A stretch of DNA of 21,512 nt from Pelagophyceae sp. CCMP2097 (Eukaryota > Sar > Pelagophyceae). The translations under genes and the position numbers were made by a program. Positions 1 to 9,556 of the stretch are shown piece after piece (the first letter of the stretch is position 1; every line of letters starts with the position of its first letter). Under the pieces are notes generated by a model. The model was not told where the DNA came from. It saw nothing but the letters and a program-made list of their open reading frames with translations, and searched no databases. The stretch spans positions 1 through 21,512 of the forward strand of contig MU657875.1 in assembly GCA_026770575.1 (NCBI GenBank), read 5' to 3'.

Positions 1-105
1 ACAGACAGACATAATTGCCCCTGGTAATCCTTCAATCAAAGGACCCGAAGGGCCCTTGCCGTAAACTGACGTTGAATAAACGGCAAGGACCCTTCGGGTC
101 CTCAA
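1..105 (-). repeat. Hairpin repeat, left copy
   Basis: This segment is an exact reverse complement of 18340-18444. Its core (41-101) is a 61-nt inverted repeat with 22-nt arms (41-62 and 80-101, one G/T wobble) around a 17-nt loop. Each arm also contains the near-palindrome GGACCC-GAA-GGGTCC, so nested hairpins are possible. The outer edge is ACAG-repeat sequence cut by the window start, matching the TGTC microsatellite beside the right copy. Homology stops at position 105. It looks like a small non-autonomous dispersed element; the class is not known. Confidence 0.85.
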
Positions 106-303
106 TAATTGACGCATTCACCCTGTAATGAGCTCCTCCGGATTTGATGTGAGACCAACGCCGACTAATGTGGATTTGTCTCCTTTGGGGTCCTCAACAA
201 TTGTATAGAGTCGGGCTAAAGCTTCGTCTTTGAAACCTCGTTGTCCCTCGCGAAATCGGGCGCGCCGGTCGAGAGCGCCGCTTGAAGACCCGCGCGCGCC
301 GCG
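106..303. other. Spacer upstream of the BART gene
   Basis: About 200 nt between the hairpin repeat and the first gene. The minus strand is open from the neighbouring gene down to a stop at 118, and its last 25 or so codons have a less GC-biased composition. This could be the relic 3' end of an older gene, but nothing recognisable was found. A short stretch at 186-205 resembles the inner edge of the hairpin repeat (GGGGTCCTCAACAATTG). Confidence 0.3.
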
Positions 304-1410
304 ATGCCGTCCCTCGACGACGAAGACGGCTACGCGCTGAAGCAGGAGGGCCCGACGATCCCGCCGTTGATCCAGTCGGTGCGCTGCCCAGCTCAGCGCG
401 GGCCCCGGGCTTCGGCGCCCTTGCGGCGGGAGGCGGGCCGGCGCCCGGATGCGCCTATACGCTAGGCCATTTCCTACTGCTGGTCCAACGGCTTCCTCGA
501 CGTCTTCCGCCAGTACTTTAAAGACAACGCGAAGCCGTTCATCGGCTACCCGCCCAAGCGCGAGATGGAGTCGGCGGTGCGCGCCGCGTCGGCGTGGGGA
601 AACGCCAAACGCCGGGGAGCCACCCTCCGGAGCGACCGCGCGCATTCCCGTGGAAACGCATCGCAGGAACATTTGTTGGCGCACTACGAGCTCTACCAAA
701 AGTACCTCGAGCTCTACGAGGAGACGCTCTCCGACTGGTGCGCGACCCGCGAAACTCGGGGGGGCTGCCCCCGCTGCAAAGCGCGCGGGCGGGCGCCAAG
801 ATGACGCCGAGATAGCGTTCGCCGAGCGAACCGTTGCCGAGCGAGCTGTCGCCTCGCTCAAGTGCACCCGAGCGGCGGTTTGTAGGCTCGACAAGCAGGG
901 TGTCGCTTTGAAGGACTTTTACGAAGAGGTCAAGGCTGTACAGAACTCTTCAAAGGACCCTAAGGTCCAGGAGTTTGTCTACTGCCTCCTCGCGTGCGTG
1001 CCGGCGTCCTCTGACGAAGCACCATCTGCCTTACCGCCGCCGCCGCACGCCGTCGCCGCACGCCGTCGCCGCACGCCGTCGCCGCAACTCGCCGCCCCTA
1101 GGTCGTGCGACTACGACTCGTTTTACTCGGTCATGGTCCGCGAAGCGATGAAGCTGTCGTCCAGCGCACCACTCGCGTACGACCCGCCGCGTCCTCTTCA
1201 TGCGACGGTGTCGCCGCGGCGGCGGGCGAGCGTCACGTCCCGGGGGAGCCTCGCGTCCCGCGCGCCTCCGTTGGCTTCGAGGCCTCGCCTCTCCGCAGGT
1301 ACGCTACGCTGGTGCCCTCCAAGGCCGAGTCCAAGGACGACGCACCGTCCTCGCGCGGCTCCAAGGGCGGCGACGACGACCCCAAGGGCGGCGGCGGCGA
1401 CTCCAAGTAA
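304..1410 (+). CDS. BART-domain protein (ARL2-binding/CFAP36-like)
   Basis: Six exons are proposed: 304-378, 466-576, 667-737, 886-993, 1102 to about 1176 (or 1155), and 1299-1410. The first four introns (87, 90, 148 and 108 nt) begin GTGCG and end TAG or CAG. The spliced product is about 176-183 residues. It reads through FLDVFRQYFKDNAKPF, then EHLLAHYELYQKYLELYEE, LSDWLDKQGVALKDFYEEV and FVYCLLASCDYDSFYSVMV. This helical pattern fits the BART domain that binds ARL2/ARL3 GTPases and occurs in ciliary proteins such as CFAP36. The C-terminus is a low-complexity Lys/Asp/Gly tail. Removing each intron restores one continuous helical domain, which supports the model. Intron 2 is in frame, so its removal is inferred from motif spacing. 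The last intron's donor is uncertain. A role in flagellar or tubulin-related GTPase biology is inferred from the family. Confidence 0.62.
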
Positions 1411-1826
1411 GGACGGCGCAGAAAACGGGCAGCAGCGGTCCAACGCTCCGCAAGACCCGCCAGTCGATACGACTGCGTAGACTAAAAAGGAACCTCGCGC
1501 GCGAAGATTGCTTCTCGGCAAGCACCGACGACGCGGGGCCCCGCAGCGGGCCTCCGGGCACTCTGCCGGAGGGTCAGAAGAAGGATCCTTCCGGGCGCGC
1601 CGCTGAAATTCATTTCGTCAAGCACATGAGTATTCGCTCTGTGTGGCGCGGCAGCGCCCTCCCGGCAGACTCAGACGCCCCGTGCCGAACCGCAGCCGCA
1701 GCCTTTGGGACGGGCTGGGAAATGCGGTGCCGACTGCAGATTTGATAAAATCTTGTCCAGAAGGTTTGTCCGCTGTCTTCCCCGGCCGCGGATCCGCGCT
1801 GCGCGACTCGGACGCGCCCCGCGAGG
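1411..1826. other. Intergenic region
   Basis: No convincing exon was found. It holds a small perfect 7-bp stem (CCTCCGG/CCGGAGG, near 1551-1572), the palindrome AAGGATCCTT near 1580, and an AT-richer patch near 1738-1750. It probably contains the 3' end of the BART gene and the promoter of the next gene. Confidence 0.4.
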
Positions 1827-2441
1827 ATGCGGCTCGCCGTCCTCTGCCTCGTCGCCTCGGTGGCGGCGGCGCGGGAGACGTTCTGGGTGTGCGAGGCCAA
1901 GGACGCGGAGTTCAAGGGGACGTATGTCGCAGACGACGACCGCGAGGTCGAGCGCGTGGCGGCGTCAGGGCCGGCAGCCGCAAAGGCGCGACAATACGCG
2001 CCCTGTAGGAAGGCACCGGTGTTCACCAACGAGCACGGCAAGAACCTCTTCCGACACGGGCCCTTCTGGTACTTTGGCGACCTCGAGGCCTGGTGCGTCG
2101 GGCCGCTGCGGGCGCCGCGCACACGTCGAAGACGCGCGCGCGTGCAAGTCATATGGTCATGAGGGTTTAAATCTATTCTCCTATAGGATGTGCGTCCTTT
2201 AGGCCGCCCAAGTCTACCTACCGCTGCGTCCTCGACTGCCCGATGAACAAGCCGCTCCCGCCCGTCGGCGCCGCGTTCACCGCGACCAAGGAGGGCAACA
2301 GACGCCGCGTCTGCTTTGGACACGGATCGAACAAGGGTACCGGTCGCATACCCAAACGACTTAGGCGTCGAACCGGTGCCCGTCATCTCGGCGACGCCGT
2401 GCGGAAGCGACGCCGGGGCCGACGACGAGGCGGAGCTCTAG
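1827..2441 (+). CDS. Small secreted protein, family not recognised
   Basis: The start at 1827 gives a clear signal peptide (MRLAVLCLVASVAAA), followed by a small Cys/Trp-rich domain. Proposed exons are 1827-2092, 2203-2294 and 2365-2441. The first intron (2093-2202) is GT-AG. The second (2295-2364) fits only as GC-AG: AAG GAG G|GCAACA...CTTAG|GC. Splicing gives FRHGPFWYFGDLEAWPPKS, then a Cys pair (YRCVLDCP) and FTATKEGVEPVPVISATPC, ending in an acidic tail and TAG. An optional in-frame 87-nt intron with a good GTATGT donor and TGTAG acceptor (1922-2008) may also be removed, shortening the region between FKGT and PVFTNEHG. I do not recognise the family. The export signal and conserved-looking Cys/Trp pattern suggest a secreted or lumenal binding domain, but that is inference. 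Confidence 0.55.
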
Positions 2442-2582
2442 CCGGCCGCGAGCGCTCCACGCCCGGTCGCACGACGTGATGTTTCCATTTTGACATATTT
2501 CCATTATCTTCCGACGCCGACGGGCGCGCGCACAAACAACAAGGGGACCGGAGCGGCGGCGCGGGGCGGCTCTTTGCCGCGG

Positions 2583-4733
2583 CTACGCGTTTGCGCGGCG
2601 CCAGGGCAAGGAGCCGTTGTATCGCTGCGAGCCGCAGTAGACGAGCATCTCGGCCATCTCGGGGCATGACTGCGCGTAGGCCACCGTCCCTACGCAAAGG
2701 CGGCCCTTCCCCGGGCACGCACGCGCTCCGACCCCACTCAGAAGGGTCGCAAAGATCCAACCACGCACGCTTGAACGGATTTCGCTCTGCCCTTTTGGAC
2801 GCGAGGACCCCCCTGCAGCCGTACGGATCCGTCTCGTACGGGACCTGCGAGGCCACGCATCGAAATGTCCACACTACGCCTCCCGCATCCATGGGAGGGC
2901 GACCGAAGATGTGACGTACCAGCGCCGAGGCACGTTCGCCGGCGCGGGCGGCCTCGAGGCGACGAGGGTAAAATCCAAAGTGCGTCGAGGATCATGCGAT
3001 GCGACGGGCGAGGGACTGACAGCGAGATCGAAGCGCGAGGCCGGGTCGGGATCGAGGCCTAGCGGCCTTTCTCAGTCTTGACGCAGGCACGTCGGTCGAC
3101 AAATGCGGTCCGCGGACCTTCGTATTCCAAAGCTCCTCGAGGCCACCCGATGGCGGGTGCGTGGAGGTCGACGAAGCGGCGCCTCTTGAACTCAAAGCCC
3201 ACCTGTCAGCACCTCGGACGTCGGGAGGTCGGTCGAGGGAGGACCTCGTACGATTCTCCACCCAGGGTGGACTTTCAAGCAATCTCCCGCAAAAAGGTGC
3301 CGCGACGCCGCGCCGATTACGACGGTGATGTACTTTGGGTACGCGCCTGTGTCGTCGATCGTCGCGCCCAAAGACGCCGCGAGGGGGTTCTTTCGGCTTT
3401 TGTAAACATTTCTCACCGACGATCTCTCGGAAGCGGCAGACGGAAAACACAAAGTTCTCAAACGAGTCGCGGGCGTACTCCTCCACCGCCGCGCGCGAGG
3501 CGACCTACGCGCCGGGTCTGGCCGCACGGACGTGCCGTTTCGTGCGACGCACAGAGCGCGCGCGGCCCCACCAGTCAAAATGCTCGGCCACGAAATAGTA
3601 CGACTGCGCTTCGGACCGAGGCCCTAACCGCATGCTCCCGACCTCTGAAGGGCTGCTCGGGGCGGCGTACCGGCATCTCGCCGAGTCTGGCCGCCTGCGT
3701 GTGGCGAGGCGTGGGCTCGAATTTTGATGGCCAGGCGTGGCTCGAGCACGGTCGACTGCAACGCACGCACCGGAAAAGACGAGGATGCTGTCGGGGTCCT
3801 CCGCAGCGACCTCGACACCTATAGAAGACGCTTGGGAAAAGGTCGCCGTCTCCGCGAGCGCACGGACCTCGCTTGATGTGGCTCACGAAGACTTCCGGGA
3901 GGTCCTTGCCCCGCTGGTAGTCGAGGAGGTACCACGCGCGGTCGGACGACTCGACCTGCGCCGACGAGGCGTCTGGCGACGGTCCGCTCCTCGGACGAGC
4001 CCGCACCTCGGACAGATCTTCGACGACCGTCACGGCGTGGCCCGCGACCTGCGCCGAATGTCTCGACGCGACGAGGCGGTCCGATCGGCGGGACGCACGA
4101 TGACGAGGTGCGACGCCTTGCCGTCGTCGCCCGGCCGCGGCCGCGAGACGTTGAAAAGATCGTTGAAGGGTATGCGCGGCGCCGGCGTCTTCGCGCCTGT
4201 CGCCGCGTCGTCGGCGTCCCGCGGGGACCGCGGGGACGCCGTACCTCGGAGCCGACCGATGCGTGAAAGGCGACCGACGGACGAGAGGTCCGCCGCCTCG
4301 AGGCCGCCTGCGGGGCCGATCGTCGCCGCGCCGCGATGGTGCGCACCACCGGCGGCGCCGGACGCCGCGCGCCGCTCACCTCGCAGCGCCCATGCTCGGA
4401 CCCCGAGGGCGCAGACGACGAGAGCCAGGCACTGCAGCAAGACCACGCGGCTCCGTCCGAGCAGGCACTGCTCGAGGCCGAGCTGGAAGAAGAGCCTGCG
4501 GCACCGTCGTTTCCGTGTGTGCTCCTCAGGTTGCGGGCGAAGCCTCACACAACCTGCGACTTGCGCTTGCGCACGGTCCCTAACAGAGGTCCCTAATCAG
4601 AGGTCCCTAATCAGAGCCGTCGTCGGCCGCAGAAGCTCGTCGTGGACAGGCCTCTCTCAGAGTGCAGGGACGCACCGTCCTCCAATTCCTCTTTCGAGGT
4701 CACGCGGAGCATGAGGGCTTTGCGCACAGACAT
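2583..4733 (-). CDS. DUF218 (YdcF/ElyC/SanA-type) membrane protein
   Basis: Proposed exons, read on the minus strand: a first exon near 4733, then 4495-4380, 4307-4099, 4048-4007, 3955-3868, 3818-3771, 3694-3671, 3623-3553, 3504-3417, 3346-3321, 3202 to about 3101 (or 3083), 2952-2920, 2844-2769 and 2689-2583. Phases agree at nearly every junction. Motifs in order are a transmembrane segment (VVLLQCLALVVCALGV), SHLVIVAGHAV, AWYLLDYQRGKDLPEVFVSH, DPDSILVFSGGQTRRDAG, PRSEAQSYYFVAEHFDWW, EEYARDSFENFVFSVCRFRE, YPKYITVVGFEFKRRRFVDL, TDPYGCRGVLASKRAERNPF and a short C-terminal tail. This is the eukaryotic DUF218 pattern (GHAV, SGGQT, SEA, ARDSFEN). The biochemical role of eukaryotic members is unclear; bacterial relatives act in envelope metabolism. 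The protein is probably a type II membrane protein of about 360 residues. Several introns are only 47-51 nt and one exon is 24 nt. The N-terminus is uncertain: ATGs at 4733 or 4712 are candidates and the first junction is unresolved. Confidence 0.75.
4575..4614. repeat. Short tandem repeat (about 14-bp unit, three copies)
   Basis: The unit GGTCCCTAATCAGA is repeated about three times (13-14 bp per copy). It lies in the 5' part of the DUF218 gene, probably in its first intron or leader. No function is evident. Confidence 0.7.
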
Positions 4734-4987
4734 GCACCCTCGGGCCAGGCGAGAGCACGCTGCCCCGCAGCACGGAGCGCTATAGAGCGCTGATCGCCAA
4801 AATCCAACACTGCCCCTGGGGGCCCGGGGATCGCAAGCGGTGGTGGCGACGCACTGGTCTCCCTCCACCATGCAGAAGCACTTTGAGGAGTCGTCGAGCT
4901 TGTTCGAGGGAGGGCTCGCCTGGGTCGCGCGGTCGAGCAGCGCTCACCAGGGTCTCAAGGAGCGCGGGTGGACTGCGTCGATGGCGG
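4734..4987. promoter_or_regulatory. Divergent promoter region
   Basis: About 250 nt separate the likely start of the minus-strand DUF218 gene (4733) from the start of the plus-strand NERD1-like gene (4988). Both promoters must lie here, possibly shared. No clear TATA element was seen. The plus strand is open from 4840, but the NERD1-like signal sequence is read in another frame starting at 4988, so this is likely 5' leader. Confidence 0.4.
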
Positions 4988-7396
4988 ATGCGGCCGATAG
5001 GTTCGAGGCGCTTCCGATCTGCGACGATCGGCGCGCTGGGCGCAGCGCTCGTCGTCTTCCTCGCGCCCGGCCACATGTCGTCGCGCATGGCGAGTCGCTG
5101 CTTCCGAGGCCGCGTGCGCGCGAGCGGCGGCGCGAGGGGCGGCCGTAGGTCGTCACGGCCAAGGTCGTCCACGCGTCACGATGGATCGGCGATCGACACA
5201 TCCGACCCGTGCTCGTCGACCTCGACGGCGGCGGCGCCGAGGTGCCTCGCCGGCGCGCCGTGGGGAGGGGCCCCCACGAGAAGCCTCGTGCTAGGACGAC
5301 CTCGTGCTCCTGGCGCAATCCGACGACCGCGCGTCCTTCGAGCTCCGCACGTTCCATAGCGGCCACGAAGCGTCGACACTCGCGCGACGCCGGCGTCCAT
5401 CGTCGCCCTGCCGGTCTCCGTGAAAATCGCGGTGTCGACAGGCAGCCACGCTCCGAGCAGCCGACGCAGCGACGAGGCCGCTCAGCCTGGGCTGCCACGC
5501 CGCCGAGGGTCCGTCCCATCCTTGTGGGTGCCGCCTGTCCGCGTGGTCCCTACTATCGGAAAGCAGGCCTCAAAGCGGCGCGGTGTGTGTGCTGGGTCGT
5601 CATGAGCGACACGAGCGTGGCGCTGTACGAGCTGGACGGCGCATCGGCGACGCTGCGCTGGGAGGCCGCGCCGAGCGCCGCGGCGGAACCCGCCGGCGCA
5701 TCGGATAGCCCGGCCGCCACCGACGCCACCGCGGGGCGAGTCTCCTTGCTCACAAACGCCGGCGCTCGACGTCGGGACGGGCGCGCGCTCTAGGGTCGCC
5801 CCCAGCCCTCTTTCGCCGGCCGCCGTGCTCTTCGTCGGCTTTGAGATGCCAGGCGGCGGGGCGACGGTTTTGGCGGCGCTCCGCCTCGGCGACGGCTCCG
5901 TCGTCTGGCGGAGCAAGCCGCGCGCTTCAGCGCGCAGCGACGAGGCGGGCCCCTTCGACGCGGGCCAAGCCGGGCCGCACCCGCAGCCGACGGACCTGTG
6001 GCAGGCGGATCCGCGGTTCTGGGGTGAGCCGGGCGACGCGGGCGTCCACGCACGCGGAGGGGAAAACCTCATAGGCCTCGACCTCAACGCTGAGGTCCAC
6101 GCGGCGGCGGCCGAGGGCCGGGCCTTTGACCTGGAGCTGCTCCTTTCAGCCGTGCCCTTCACGTGGGCCTCGCATCACGACACGGCTGTCTCCTTCTCAG
6201 AGGCCGAGGGCCGCCCCATCGTCGTTCTTGCCTCGGCGTTTGGCGTCGAGGCCACGTTCGAAGACGACGGATCGCACGCGAGTGCAGGGGCCCACGCGAG
6301 GCGCCGCCTCTCCATCTCCGCCGTAGGCCTTCCACTTTGCGCTGCCGCGGGACGCGCTTGTGAGTCCGCGTCGTTGGGACGGTCGCAGAGGGCGGACGCA
6401 GAGGGGCGTTTAGGTGGCGGACATGGACGGCGACGGGGCGGTCGAGGCGGTGCGCGTCGTCGACTCGCGCACGGCGGCGCCGCCGCGGGCGCGCACGCGC
6501 GACGAGGCGGGCGCCGCGCTGCCCGCGTGCGTCGGCGTGGCGACGCGCGGCTACCCGGCCGTCGAGACGCGCTTCGAGACGGCGCTCTGCCACGACGACG
6601 GCGTCGACCGCGACGTCGAGGCCGGTCGGCGCCGCGCGCGCGGGCCCGCGGCGGCGTATTCGACAAGGTGGCTAAAAAAGATTGAGGGCGCGACGCCCGT
6701 CGCCTGCCCGCGACGCGGCGGCGACGCGGCCGCGCCCCGGCTGGGCCCCGGCTTCGACGGCGCCGCGGCCGTGGATCGCAGGCGATGGCCCGCCGTCGAC
6801 GCCATCTTCGCTGTGTCGCGCGGCATCGTCACCAGAGTCGGCAAGTCTTGTGCAGCCCTCGTTTGGACTCGGTGCGGCGGCGCCCGGGACGAGCGGCGCC
6901 ACCCAGGCGCGGACGGCGAGCATCTCTGGCAGACACGAGGGGCGCCGACCTGGGCCCATCCGCAAGAAGGTATGGGCCGCGGCTCTGCCGACCCCTGCGA
7001 TGCCTCCCGGGCTAGGCCACGTCTTCATGAGCCTCAACGACACGGTCGTCGTCGTCAGCGGCGCGACGTCCATCGCGCTCCTCTCCGCCGCCGACGGCCA
7101 CGTGCTCGCCGAGTAGCCTTTGCAGCGTCCCTCCTTTGCCCGAGCGGCCCTTTCGGCCCGCGGACCTTTTTGCGCCCCCGCGCAGCTTGCGGCTCCCGAC
7201 GAATTGGGACGACGAGGCGCTCGCGGCGCCGCCCGTGCTGCGCGGCGGACTCATAGTCGCCTCGACGCAGTTTGCCACGTACGTCCTCGCCATCGACCGC
7301 CGCCTCGTCGGCCGCGCCACCGCGAGATTCGCCTTCGCGGCGCTCCTCGCCGCCGTCGCAGGCCTCGTTGCCCTCGTCGTCCTCCTCGACGACTAA
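4988..7396 (+). CDS. NERD1-like FG-GAP/VCBS-repeat membrane protein
   Basis: A multi-exon gene whose order of motifs follows the plant FG-GAP protein NERD1 (Arabidopsis At3g51050). The start at 4988 gives a signal anchor (IGALGAALVVFLAPG). Then come RPVLVDLDGGGAE (5164-5241), DDLVLLAQSDDRA (from 5295), ASIVALPVSVKIAVSTG, CWVVMSDTSVALYELDG, AALRLGDGSVVWRSK, LLLSAVPFTWASHHDTAVSF, AFHFALPRDAL (6327-6359), VADMDGDGAVEAVRVVD (from 6414), PACVGVATRGYPAVETRFE, AVDAIFAVSRGIVTRV, VVVVSGATSIALLSAADGHV (exon end 7112), then from 7186 LRLPTNWDDEALAAPPVLRG and a C-terminal helix (FAFAALLAAVAGLVALVVLL). Confident introns are 5242-5294, 6360-6413 (GTGAGT donor) and 7113-7185; 5114-5163 is likely. The stretch 5330-5580 and the exons near 5750, 6300 and 6850-7015 are not fully resolved, and one junction near 5333-5393 may hide a frameshift or very short intron. 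NERD1 acts in the secretory/Golgi route in plants; a similar role here is inferred. Confidence 0.72.
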
Positions 7397-7735
7397 AGGA
7401 GCAGCAAGAGCCCGACTCGAAAGGTTTCCCGTTGCGGCTACACGCCCAATGAGAGATATGGCTGCGAGGATTCTTTGAGCACTCTCGCCGTCCTCCCAGC
7501 CGCCATCCTCGCACTCTCGCTCGGGCCGCTCGGGCTGCGCAGCCTCGCGGCGAGGGCGCGCCGCAAAACGCCCCCCGGCACGCGCCCCCCGGCACGCCCG
7601 CGGGCTCCGGCCGAATCAAGTCGCGCGAAAGCCGACGAGGAGACGCCCGTCGAATTCTTCCCGGGGCGGAACTCGCAAGGCTCCTGGCGCGGCTCCTCGC
7701 GCCGCGGCTCCTGGAGATCGCCCTCGCGGTAACAG
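7397..7735 (+). CDS. Possible small single-pass membrane ORF or alternative 3' exon
   Basis: Directly after the TAA of the NERD1-like gene the same frame stays open to a stop at 7733-7735. It encodes CGYTPNERYGCEDS, a strong hydrophobic helix (LAVLPAAILALSLGPLGL), and a basic Arg/Pro/Ser tail ending in SWRGSSRRGSWRSPSR. There is no good ATG, so it is not a free-standing gene as it stands. It could be an alternative terminal exon (a possible acceptor is GAAAG at 7419-7423), a readthrough extension, or a relic. The conventional NERD1-like end at 7396 already has the expected membrane helix, so function is doubtful. Confidence 0.25.
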
Positions 7736-7860
7736 GACTGCAATGTAAAATTCAAAAGTTTCGTAGTTCTCAGAGCAGCAACCCAGAGTCTCGGTGCGCT
7801 CTTACTAGAAGTGCGCCCTGCTCTGAATCAGCGTGGGGCCCTTCGGCCGGCTTGGGCGCC

Positions 7861-9404
7861 TCAGTAGGCGTTGCATTGGCTGAAGTCGGCCGCGAGCTCG
7901 TCCGGGCATGCGGTGCCGCAGGACATGCAGTGCGACTCGACGTTGCGCGAGCCGAAGACGCCGTCGCAGCCGTCCATGGCGTCGAGGGTGCAAACGTCGC
8001 AGGCGGCGCTATATGGCGCGGCGCCGTTGAAAACCGAAGCGACCCAGGCGTCGAAGCCGGGGTGCGTGCCCGCGACGTCGGTGGAGACCGCGCAGTGCGT
8101 CGTCCCTTGCACCACAAACGAGGACCACTGCGTCGGGAACTCTTGCGCGAGGAGGCCGAGGCGCTCGAGGACGATTCTGGCGAATTTGGCCTGGTCTGCG
8201 GGCTGGTTCGTCGACGTGATGACGCCTTGCATGAGCACGAGGAAGAGCATCTGCGTCGCATCGTGCAGCGAGGTATAGATCCCCACCGTCATGGTCGGGT
8301 GCGCCCTAAAGGGGTTTTATTGAGACCCCCGGGATCTCTGGCGCGCACTGGCATCACAAAACGGACCTGAGCATGGCTCGGAGGAGCTCGTATAGAGCGT
8401 TGCCGGTGTTGAGCTGCGGGTCGGCCAAATCGGTCGGCGCCGCCTCGGCAAAGGCGCATTTGGCTCCCCACGTGCCGAAAATGTGGTCGCGGACAAAAGC
8501 GTCCGACGTGACGCCAACGAACGAGTCGAGAAATACGTGCACGGCATCAAAGTCCGGCGCCAGCATCCCTGCCACTTGCGGCGCCGCGATGGACCCGGCC
8601 TACGCCGAGCGTCCATCGGGTGCGTCCGTCGACCCCCGTCGGGTCGGCCGCGGCCTCACCGAGCAGCCGGTGACGATGACTGCCGTCGAGGCGTCGTAGT
8701 GGTCGCGGACCCAATCCACGGCGGACATGGCGTTGGCCCAGCCGCTGTGGTGCGCGACGGAGGGCTGGCCGCCGAGAACGTATTCGGCGATGGCTGCTCC
8801 GACGTGTGCGTCCTGCGTGCAGTAAGGCACGTAGACGTACGTCGCGTCGGCCAGGGAGGTGTCGTTGAAGAGGAGGTCGCCGACGAGGCCCTTTACCTCT
8901 GAGGCGACGGCGCCCGCGAGCGCGCCGTCGAGAGCGAGGAGCAGGGGCGCGACGCGGACGATGGGCATCAACGGCGAGATGCGGGCTAGCGCGATGCTGC
9001 ACGTAAAGCTGTCCCAGCAGGCGCCGCCGCCGGCGAGCTCGACGACCTACGAGACCGCGTCGGCGGTGCCGCCGCCAGCCGGGCCCCTCTCGATCGTCGG
9101 CGATGCCGCCGCCAGCCGGGCCCCTCTCGATAGTCGCTCCAGTCGACGAGCTGGCACTTTTTCGAGCAGTAGTGGCGCGATTTTCACTTGGTGCAGGGAC
9201 GCGGCGGTGCACGACGCGCTTGGCGCCGGCGCGCGGGACGACGAAAAAAGTAAAAGGGGATCCGTCGAAGCATTTGCCCTCTTCCGACGACACGGCGTGC
9301 CAAACTTCCGCGGCGAGGCCGTCGGGCAGCGCAGGCAGCGCCGGCACCATCGCGCCAAAGCCCCACGCCGCCGAAACGAGCGCCAGTGCCAGCAGCGCGC
9401 GCAT
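7861..9404 (-). CDS. Secreted Notum/pectin-acetylesterase-like hydrolase
   Basis: Four exons with matching phases: 9404-9213, 9046-8660, 8599-8367 and 8305-7861, giving 418 residues. Introns are 166, 60 and 61 nt, all GT-AG. The ATG at 9404 opens a signal peptide (MRALLALALVSAAWGFGAM). Then follow the family features CFDGSPFTFFVV, the oxyanion-type loop VVELAGGGACWDSFTCS (residues about 65-81), VYVPYCTQDAHVG, and the nucleophile motif VTGCSAGSIAAPQ (Ser193), which is created exactly across intron 2. A His lies in VQGTTHCAV (about residue 341). The C-terminus is Cys-rich, suggesting extra disulfides. Family members (plant pectin acetylesterases, animal Notum) remove acetyl or acyl groups from polysaccharides or lipidated proteins; the substrate here cannot be told. 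It converges on the NERD1-like gene. Confidence 0.82.
9059..9132. repeat. 37-bp tandem duplication in an intron
   Basis: Two adjacent 37-bp copies (9059-9095 and 9096-9132) differ at two positions. They lie within the first intron of the hydrolase gene (9212-9047), which explains why it is the longest of that gene's introns. It looks like a recent local duplication. Confidence 0.9.
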
Positions 9405-9556
9405 CACCTCGTCTGATTCGCTTGCGGCTTCGAATCTGACTGTTTTTTTTCGGTTTCAAGTCTGTAATGTTACAATAAAGTGCTCTGAAATTAAAATGAT
9501 TAGGGTAAATGTCCACCCAAAAAGCAAGGTTTACCCTTGTGCAAACACGCAAATTT

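Noticed and set aside
118..894. Minus-strand 258-codon frame as a gene
   Set aside because: It overlaps the BART gene exons on the other strand and shows no domain; long antisense frames are expected at this GC content.
3192..3578. Minus-strand frame with a stretch after YPKYITVV as an extra DUF218 coding part
   Set aside because: The conserved protein requires splicing from 3321 to 3202, making this stretch a 118-nt intron.
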